Shown in pieces: positions 57,078 through 64,000 of a stretch of 64,000 bases of DNA; the stretch's first letter is position 1, and each line of letters begins with the position of its first letter. The stretch spans positions 28,417,010-28,481,009 of the forward strand of contig JAQFVV010012394.1 of the NCBI GenBank assembly GCA_028023455.1, in the 5' to 3' direction. This DNA comes from Epiperipatus broadwayi. Its lineage: Eukaryota > Onychophora > Udeonychophora > Euonychophora > Peripatidae. Below the pieces are notes generated by a model. That model was not told where the DNA came from. It ran no database searches and saw only the letters and a list, made by a program, of their open reading frames with translations. A program made the position numbers and the translations under genes.

Positions 57078-57561
57078 TTCTGTTTCATTATCTTTTTCTA
57101 CACTGCTGGGAAAAATTTAATCAAAACTAACAACTAAAAATTAAATTCTTATTTTTGTCTTTAATTTTTTAATTTTTAATTCCATTTTAAAATCAAATTT
57201 CGTTTCACATCACATTAATTTCAGGTCGCCTTAAGTAATTTTTAAATTGTTAATTACAATTAAAAATCAGATTTTAATTTTTAATTGTCAAATTTAATTG
57301 TGCCCACTGCTATTACTCACCTTTTAAAAATAAACTTGCGGACACTAAATGATTAATAATTGATTACGTTCTTTTTTAAAAAGCAAAAACAGAATGTGAT
57401 TTAAAATGCAAAATTAACACGCACAATATTTGAACAAATTTACATTATAATCTTGTAAAATTTAATGTGTGTACATAAAATGTGGAAATCATGATTTTAA
57501 TTTCATTATTGTATAAAATCTTACTATTATAAAGCACTGAAAATATTGAAATTATTAAGAT

Positions 57562-57660
57562 GAAAGTCGAATTCCAATAATGTGCTATTACTTTAAATAT
57601 GACGTAAGTGCGCAAAATTTATTATTTAAAGTAATAGCGCATTATCGGAGTTCGACTTCC
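57562..57660. repeat. Hairpin inside the Tigger element
   Basis: GAAAGTCGAATTCCAATAAT (57562 on) pairs with the complement ending GGAGTTCGACTTCC (57660). Arms are 37 bp with a few mismatches and a 25-bp loop. The corresponding region is not recognisable in the other Tigger copy, so this could be a small insertion. Confidence 0.75.
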
Positions 57661-57902
57661 GATCTAATACAGTGTTAACGCATAAAAGAAAACCGCATAC
57701 AAAAATATTAAGAAGAAACATGAATCGCGTAACTTCAAAATCGCATTAAATAAATCTGCGTAAAATGAGACCCAGGTGTACACACTTTTATATACTGTAT
57801 GTAAATATTCAATACATTCGCATTGTGATAATTTGTATAAAATTTGCATTAACATCATTATAGTTCTTAAATAAATTTCAGTAGCCATGAATATGTGACT
57901 AT

Positions 57903-58000
57903 GAACTATCCCAAAGGGCTTGGCAGTAACATTTGGATATTTATTTTCAAGAGCTATTAATAACTTCATTATCTGTGCACAAAGCACTTATATATATATT
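57903..58000 (+). repeat. Half copy of palindrome P10
   Basis: GGGCTTGGCAGTAACATTTG, CTTCATTATCTGTGCACAAAG matches the right arm of 54332-54412. No opposing arm is present. Confidence 0.7.
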
Positions 58001-58545
58001 TACTAATACCACAATAGATTTTGTTCATAGCCAAATGGAAAACAAACTACTATTAACAATCAAATATTTTATTTTCTTGCTTGGTAGCACTTAATTGCTT
58101 CCAAAAATAATATCAATTTCAAAATTTGTGTATCACCTTTCATAAATTTTTCATAGATTTTTGGATGAAAGAAACTTTTAAAATTGTTAAATGATAAAGC
58201 CTTTATTGCTTACAGGGGAATGGAGTTTATCTTTGGTAGGTTTTTTGAGTCATCAAATCTGCAGAAACATACAGCAAGCTATTATTTTGTAAAAGTATCT
58301 TGCTCTTTTTATTTCTTAATGTTTTGTTACTAATAATTGTAAACATTTTGGTATATTAAAATATTTTATGTAATTTATTATTTGATACACCAATCTTTAT
58401 TTTATGTATAACTTATATATGGCTAATTTTGTTGCAGTAATTATTTCAGTGTGATGAAGTAACTTATTTTTAACATTAAAACAATGGCAGTGTTGCATCC
58501 AAGGGCACCTTACTTCTTATAAACTCATCAACATATTTCTTGAGA
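58001..58545. other. Unassigned AT-rich stretch
   Basis: Nothing recognisable. Confidence 0.45.
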
Positions 58546-58863
58546 ATGTAAACCAATTTAAAAATATCTTGGTAGGTTTAGTGATCTTAGATGTGAAGTA
58601 TATCATAGACTCCAGTGTGTTATTGCTGCTGTAACATATTAAAAATCTTCACAGGGTAATAACTACTGCAATCAGATTAACTATATATAGAGCCAGTATT
58701 TTACCTAATTTATTGTATGGAAGTGAAACTCATTCTCCCCATTGACATTAAATAAAGATGTTCCAAAATTTTCACTTAGAATGCTCCTGATTTTAAAAAT
58801 TCAATGGCAAGATTATTAACCCAATTAATGTTTTTCAATTTGCTGGATGAGATACTTGTAGAG

Positions 58864-59487
58864 TAGGGGTGGACAAACTTAAAAATAGCATGATCAACTT
58901 TTATTTTTATTATCTATTCGCAATCGACTTTTTGGATAATAAAGGAATAAATAATACCTTATAAATTTAAATTTTGTTTATGGATTATTATTTATTATAT
59001 ATTTTTGCTACGTTGACAGAAATAAGCCTTTTAAAGATTGGTTATCATATTTGATCCAAAATTAAGGGATTAAAAATTTTTTAAAATAAAATTTTGTATT
59101 ATATAAATTCACCTTCAAGCCAAAAAGCGTAGTATGTTTTAATGCAAATTTCTTAGTTACTAAATTTTTTAGAAAAAGAGCAAAATAAAATTCATAAAAA
59201 CATATAGAGATACTGCATTGTACTGTCGTTCGAATGCTACCAAGTCATTTAAGATGCCATAGTATTGAGACGAAATGTACAATGAAGAGTAAAAGCAGGA
59301 AGTGCGCACACATACAGAAAGAGCGTTGTCTAAGCATTGATGAACTCACTTATAGAATTTATAAATATAAATATAAAAATAAAAAGATTCAGAATTCAGG
59401 CAACAGTAATCTGATTGCAGACATGTCTGTGATCGATTGTCGAGCTGTGCATCCAGTCGATCGCGATCTACTGCTTGCTCATCCCTG
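58864..59487. mobile_element. hAT-type element, about 624 bp
   Basis: TAGGGGTGGACAAACT at the left and ACTGCTTGCTCATCCCTG at the right are the imperfect termini. The flanking 8-mers TTGTAGAG and CTATAGAG agree at 6 positions. The 92-codon + frame (59234-59512) runs past the end and shows no transposase motif. Non-autonomous. Confidence 0.65.
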
Positions 59488-59500
59488 CTATAGAGTATAC

Positions 59501-59805
59501 TATTATAAATGACTAACTCCTCTGAGCATGTAATTTAATAATCTTTGCACTCTCCCAGATTATGTGCATGCTTATACTTAGAGTTAATTTTCTATGTAAA
59601 CTAGTCTTTGCTCACCATGCTTAAATCGGGACTTCAGTGTATTGGGTGCCTTGATTTAAGCATGGTGAGCCAAGACTAGTTTATATAGAAAATAAACTCT
59701 TAACCATAAGCATACACTTATGCTTTTAAAGTCTCTGTTGACTGGGAAGAGTGCACAGAGATTATTAAAGCGTATGTTCAGAGGAGTTAGTTCTTATTTA
59801 TAATA
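59501..59805. mobile_element. About 305-bp fold-back element P12
   Basis: The arms pair ACTAACTCCTCTGAGCATG with its near-complement near 59780, and TAAACTAGTCTTTGCTCACCA with TGGTGAGCCAAGACTAGTTTA. The centre is near 59640 (CTTAAATCGGGACTTCAG). It lies next to the hAT element inside the split LINE. No hammerhead core seen. Confidence 0.8.
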
Positions 59806-60209
59806 TTACATACATATGTGCATTATATAAATAACAGAATATTTATTAGAGTATACTATTGTAAAAAAAATCATATGTTCATTGTATTGGTTATGTGAAA
59901 TGAAGAATAATGCAAGACTTCATGCAAGAATATTTTATGATGAGCTTGAGTATGGTTTTCATGGGAGAGATACATTGTAAAGATTATCTCAAAGGTACTC
60001 TACAATATTGATTCTTTCCATTGGGAAGATAATGGCAGAGAGTAAATCATATTGGAGAGCTGCAATTACATATGATGTTGTATATCAGAAAGTTTTTGCT
60101 GATAAGATTAAAAGATAGCATCGCAAAATATTTGCAGTTAACATATATGTGTATAATTATGCGGATTTTTTTTTCCTGAAAAAATTATAAATTCTTTATA
60201 TAATTTGTA

Positions 60210-60840
60210 ATTAAGCCAATAAACATCACATGGCCACCACCTCTTATGCTTGTGTATAACTGTTGTTATAACAGGCAAAACTCACTATATATATATATAT
60301 ATATATTGTCACACACAGCAAGCTAGAGTAATCAATGGATGCCAGAAGGCTTGTGTATCAAATCCCCATCTAGTGCCTACTCATCCAATATCCCCAGACT
60401 AGTTTCTGGCTTATGGCCTTCATCAGTGAGGGGCCTTGGATCTGAGAGCACTACACCTAAATCTTAGGATCTAATGCAACCCTCCAGCAACCACCTTTTA
60501 TTTCTATTTAACTACAAAACTATGAGTCTTAAACTGAAAACACCTTAATGTTTTCAATCCAAGCCCATTAGCTTATATAGTCATATGGGTCTGAACCCAG
60601 TTCAGTACCCATACATTTTGGTGTCTTTGGTTTTTTAATAATCATAGCCACCATTATCCTATTAGGCAGGATTGGTTTTAAGTCAATAAACATCACATGA
60701 CCACCACCTCTTATGTTTGTGTATAACTGTTGTTAAAACAGCCAAAACTCACTATGTATATTACCACACACAGCAAGCTAGAGTAATCATGGACACCAAT
60801 ATATATAGTGAGTTTTGCCTGTTTTAACAACAATAATTTG
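60210..60840. mobile_element. Family F copy flanked by direct repeats
   Basis: About 60212-60340 and 60692-60792 are direct repeats (CAATAAACATCACATG, CCACCACCTCTTATG, TGTGTATAACTGTTGTTA, CACACACAGCAAGCTAGAGT). Between them is a single family F arm with its hammerhead. A short inverted copy of AGTGAGTTTTGCCTGTTTTA (about 60805) follows. This is the only F copy in the window with long direct terminal-like repeats, comparable to the pseudo-LTR arrangement of Penelope-like elements. Confidence 0.7.
60379..60447 (-). ncRNA. Hammerhead ribozyme, family F, intact core
   Basis: On minus: CUCAGAUCCAA...CCUCA (60445-60427), CUGAUGA (60426-60420), stem II A-GGC-CAUAA-GCC-A, GAAAC (60406-60402), UAGU, C17 (60397), then UGGGG (60396-60392) and UUGGAU-GAG. 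CCUCA pairs with UGGGG, and AUCCAA pairs perfectly with UUGGAU past an internal loop. Stem III is the self-complementary ACUAGU. Stem II has three G-C pairs plus a terminal A-A apposition. Predicted cleavage is between 60397 and 60396. Confidence 0.78.
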
Positions 60841-61309
60841 TAATTACAACTAATTACAGTTGTGAATTTATATGTATGTAATGTTTGGGATTATCCTTTA
60901 ATAGTAATTACTGTTATAATAATTGATACACCTAGTTTTAGCATTTGACAATATGTGTGATTATGTAATATATAATTTGACATATCACATTTGTTTTTTG
61001 GGGGTTTATGGTGAGAGAATCAATGTTTGTTCCAGATTGCAATAAAAGCCTTGCTTAACATTTTCCTCTATATAATACTTTTATATATATATATTTCATA
61101 AAAGTAAATGTCAAGCATATTTATTCTCACTAATGGTTGAATGTTAGTCATTACTTTCCATATTTTTCTCACATGGATTGTATCTTTGTCTTGCATAAAC
61201 ATGAATACAAGCATTTTAAAAATCAAATTCAGACAGTTCTAAGAAAGTTTTGCTATTGTTAGCCACTGTGTCATATTAGTAGTTTAAAGATGTTTGCAGT
61301 AATCTATAC
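60841..61309. other. Unassigned AT-rich stretch
   Basis: Nothing recognisable. Confidence 0.45.
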
Positions 61310-61800
61310 CAGTGGTCTTCAACCTTTTCACACCTGCGGACCGGTAAAAATAAGGATAAGGTTTCGCGGACCGGCAAAAATAAGGATAAGGTTTCATGGA
61401 CCAGCAGAAGTCTATAGATAAATTTTCTTAAAGATGTAAACAGCTTAGCCTTAGATGAAGTTATATATATATATATGGAGTTTTTATAATAAAAAACTTT
61501 TTTTTTTTAATTTTGAATTTTTTTAGAAAAGTAATAAAAAATTTAATTCTACCCCCCTCCCCATAAACATCTGTGATAACTAGAAAAACAAATTAATTTA
61601 TGTATGACTGATTAGATTTTGTTGTTTTTTTTTTTTTAATCAGGTAAAAGTGCGATGAAAAAAAAAAAAAATTGTTTATATTAATTAAAAGTTTAAAATC
61701 TTATTATTTTGTTATTAAAAACTTTCTTGCCAGTCTAGCATGGACCAGCAAAAAACTTCTAGGCCCGGCATGGGCCGCAGACCGGTGGTTGAAGATACTA
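61310..61800. mobile_element. hAT-type element of about 490 bp
   Basis: CAGTGGTCTTCAACCTTTTC at the left and GGTGGTTGAAGATACTA at the right are hAT-type inverted ends, followed by GGACCGG-type subterminal sequence on both sides. Two 30-bp subrepeats (GCGGACCGGTAAAAATAAGG ...) lie at 61336-61395. The target duplication is not convincing. Non-coding. Confidence 0.75.
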
Positions 61801-61960
61801 CTTTACATATATGTAATTTTTTTTTTGCAATCAATTTTTAAATTTATATCTGGAAAGTAATATGGCATAGTTATGCCAGCCACAGTGGGATAGATATTCT
61901 TAATAGCCTATATAATATTTAGTATAGTGGATCATTTGGACAATACAGTATCATTTAAAA

Positions 61961-62269
61961 CAGGGGTCCCTAACCTTATGCCCGCGGGCACCATGGCGCC
62001 TGCAGACCATTTTACGTGTGCTCGCCACTATCAGGACACTATAAAAAATTATTTATCTGATACAAATAAATTTAATTTTTAAGATTTCTTATAAATTATT
62101 ATATTATATTGTAATCAAATTGTAGGTCATACTATACTTTTACAGCGTAGAAGAGTCTATCATTAACAATATCCAACTATAAATTTACATTGAAAAAAAT
62201 AAATCGTACCCGCCACCTGGCCGGTATTATAGAATGTGCTCTTAAGTGCAAAAAGGTCGGGGACCGCTG
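61961..62269. mobile_element. 309-bp hAT MITE with perfect target duplication
   Basis: CAGGGGTCCCTAACCTTAT and GGTCGGGGACCGCTG are imperfect inverted termini. ATTTAAAA occurs exactly on both sides (61953-61960 and 62270-62277). The interior is non-coding. Confidence 0.92.
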
Positions 62270-62277
62270 ATTTAAAA

Positions 62278-63283
62278 TATTAAATTATTATCACATGTTG
62301 CTAAGATAAGAATAATATTTTAGTTTACTCTTTGAGTAGTTTAATGTAGTGGTAATATTAAACTCTTTAAGTGTAAAGTCCTTGAATTAAGTCCATTTCT
62401 TGAATTTCCTGCAATGTAACTTTTTATAAAACTCTTTAGCAATGAAACTATTTAAAGCATGGAATAGATTGTAATATATGTTTTGCAATTGTTGTAGTTT
62501 GGAATAATAAAATTTGTCGATGATAAATGTTGTGCAATTACGATCTGAGTTTTATTGATGCATAGTAATATAGAGAGGAAACTCAAAATCAGAAATAAGA
62601 AATTTAATTACTTTGATTAATAGAATGTAGAGAAACAAATTTTATTATTATTTTTTTAATGCAAAAGAATATCGAATTAATTGATTATAATAATTTAAAT
62701 AATTTGTTTAAAAGCTTATATGAAACATGAAACGTTAAATTGCTTAAAAGCAGTCTTTTTATTTAAAACATTTGGTTTAGTTTGTATTTTGATCCATAAT
62801 GAAAAATTGAATTATTTTTCCTCTCTCTAATTTCGCCTTGCATTCCACTGGATGAAAAAATTTTTGTAGGGGAATAACAGTAAATTTGAATTCATTTTCT
62901 AGTATTATCTTTTCACTACTAATGAAATTTTCCATTATTTGTTATTTTATAATTGAATCCTTTAATATTTGATTTTAAAATTTATAACATACAATCCGTT
63001 ATTTTTTTTACTGTTGTCTTAAAATAAATTTATATTTTTGAAGCTTTATTTTTTCAATTTGAAATTTGTTATTGTTTTGTAAATTGGTTCTAAATAATTT
63101 TTATTAATGTCAATCATTTTATTTACTCGAAGATTAAGTTACTTCAGCTTTTTTTTTTTTTTAAATTAATACATATTTCAAAAATATATATACAAATAAA
63201 ATGTATTTTTTAAATTTGATTTTAATAATTAATATTATTAAAATAACCAACTATACTATTAGAATAATTGTGCGTAGTAATTG
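62278..63283. other. Unassigned AT-rich stretch
   Basis: Nothing recognisable. Confidence 0.45.
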
Positions 63284-63500
63284 TCTCATCATCATCATCA
63301 TCAACCATTATCAATCCACTGCAGGATGAAGGTCTCTCCAAGTTTAATCCATCTCCGATCTTTAGCTTCTCTTCTCCACATCACCCCTGCACACTTTCTT
63401 ATTTCATCCATCCATCTCACATGTGGTCTCTTTCTGGGTTTTTTACAACCTCTTGGAATCCAGTTTAAAATTTCAATTGTCCACCTATTATCATCTATTG
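63284..63500 (-). mobile_element. 5'-truncated RTE copy, 3' end only
   Basis: It starts with a (CAT)n tail (63288-63304) and is nearly identical to 24215-24420 of the main RTE copy (CAACCATTATCAATCCACTGC, GGATGAAGGTCTCTCCAAGT). It ends abruptly at about 63500. The high similarity suggests a recent insertion. Open frames of 64-79 codons here are antisense shadows. Confidence 0.9.
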
Positions 63501-64000
63501 CTGTTTATGTATTACTCTGATATGAATGCAGTGGGTAATTCCATGTATTGTTTTGGTCTCTTATTGACCCAAAATAGCAAGACATATTTTATTAGATGCT
63601 TCAGGAAAAGGTGTTGAGCATATGAAGGGGGAAAACAGTATATATGTTAATCTAGAATCAATCTAGTTCCAAAATTGCTACATGAAATATTAGAACTATG
63701 AATAAACTAGATAAGGTAAAGGATCAATTAGACAAGATATTATAATTCCTATGAAATGAAAGAAATAAGAAATAGTAAATTTTATCTCAAGATCAAAGAA
63801 TTGAATGAAATAGCAATTCTTTAAATTAGAGATGTGGAAAATTGTTTCTAAGGATCTAATGATTATACAAATGCGCCAAATAGCAAAACTGGTGATAAGA
63901 AATTAAAAAAAAAGAGAAGGAAAATGAATATTAAATTAATTGTTTAATACAATAATGGTGTGTCCACTGGAATGCTGTGGAAAGTAGAGAAGATTGTTGT
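63501..64000 (+). other. Unassigned; possible start of another LINE
   Basis: Around 63660-63760 one frame reads roughly YMKYXNYEXTRXGKGSIRQD and another ARTMNKLDKVKDQLDKILXEMKE, which resembles the N-terminus of LINE endonucleases (NVRT...G.L..V...M). The evidence is weak and the window ends. Confidence 0.25.

Larger units (their letters stand above)
56408..57778 (-). mobile_element. Tigger/pogo-like DNA transposon with transposase C-terminus
   Basis: The terminal inverted repeats CACCTGGGTCTCATTTTAC (left) and GTAAAATGAGACCCAGGTG (right) are perfect over 19 bp. They are flanked by TA on each side (56406-56407, 57779-57780). The element is 1371 bp and so lacks much of the usual length. It has a 111-codon transposase remnant on minus, plus a 99-bp inner hairpin at 57562-57660. 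Its orientation is reverse to the 8679-9577 copy, with which it shares both subterminal regions. Confidence 0.92.
58546..60125 (+). pseudogene. LINE family B copy, split by an insertion
   Basis: The first part (58546-58855: NQFKNILVGLVI-like, LHRVLLLL, ILPNLLYGSETH, FNLLDEI-type blocks) matches 7620-7950. The second part (59880-60125: HCIGYVK-like, DELEYGFHGRD, SKSYWRAAITYDVVYQKVFAD) matches 7975-8210. The 1 kb between them holds a hAT-type element and a fold-back. Without those inserts the two parts are collinear with the 7.4 kb copy. No intact frame. Confidence 0.75.

Noticed and set aside
61310-61800. Clear 8-bp target duplication for this hAT element
   Set aside because: The best alignment of flanks (ATCTATAC and CTTTACAT) matches only about half the positions, so only the termini support the call.

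Overview
The window is AT-rich, intron/intergenic-type DNA from a repeat-rich animal genome, most likely an invertebrate. The evidence is its content: RTE-type and other non-LTR retrotransposons with arthropod- or lophotrochozoan-like reverse transcriptase (RT) motifs, Tigger and hAT DNA transposons, tRNA-derived SINEs and long fold-back elements. I cannot assign a phylum. I see no host protein-coding gene, true tRNA, rRNA or prokaryotic feature. The only long open frames belong to transposons.

Layout. 0-10 kb: an AT palindrome (297-484), a CpG-rich pocket (714-930), a degenerate CCCTAA-like stretch, fold-backs at 2032-2311, 3788-4080 and 6226-6814, a decayed LINE (7410-8225), and a Tigger copy (8679-9577) next to another fold-back (9597-10172). 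10-23 kb: mostly unassigned, with a decayed RTE (13450-14215), the palindrome 14868-15275 that carries two hammerhead ribozymes, and a diverged fold-back (19290-20057). 23-27.5 kb: a near-complete RTE retrotransposon (24202-27452, minus) inserted in an AT-rich tandem repeat with two truncated relatives. 27.5-36 kb: a 5'-inverted RTE copy (30690-31370) and a complete but decayed BED-finger hAT element (32714-35858) with target-site duplications (TSDs) and a nested MITE. 36-44 kb: a terminal-inverted-repeat element, a decayed LINE (37516-40690, minus), and an RTE copy whose coding sequence has expanded into a 39-bp minisatellite and been split by fold-back insertions. 44-64 kb: further fold-backs (43994, 45412, 54190, 59501, 60210), a second Tigger copy (56408-57778), several small hAT elements and SINE copies, and another RTE 3' end.

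Most notable: the fold-back families are not ordinary MITEs. The 14868-15275 palindrome contains a canonical type I hammerhead ribozyme on each strand: a CUGAGGA core, a GUGC/GCAC stem II, GAAAC, a self-complementary CCAUGG stem III, a UC cleavage site, and a paired stem I with an internal loop. A second, multicopy family (6226, 19290, 42087, 42650 and 60210) carries a related CUGAUGA...GAAACUAGUC hammerhead with paired stem I. Such minimal hammerheads with tiny self-complementary stem III are known from Penelope-like elements and metazoan retrozymes. I infer that these palindromes are non-autonomous derivatives of such retroelements. No Penelope RT or GIY-YIG coding sequence is visible here.
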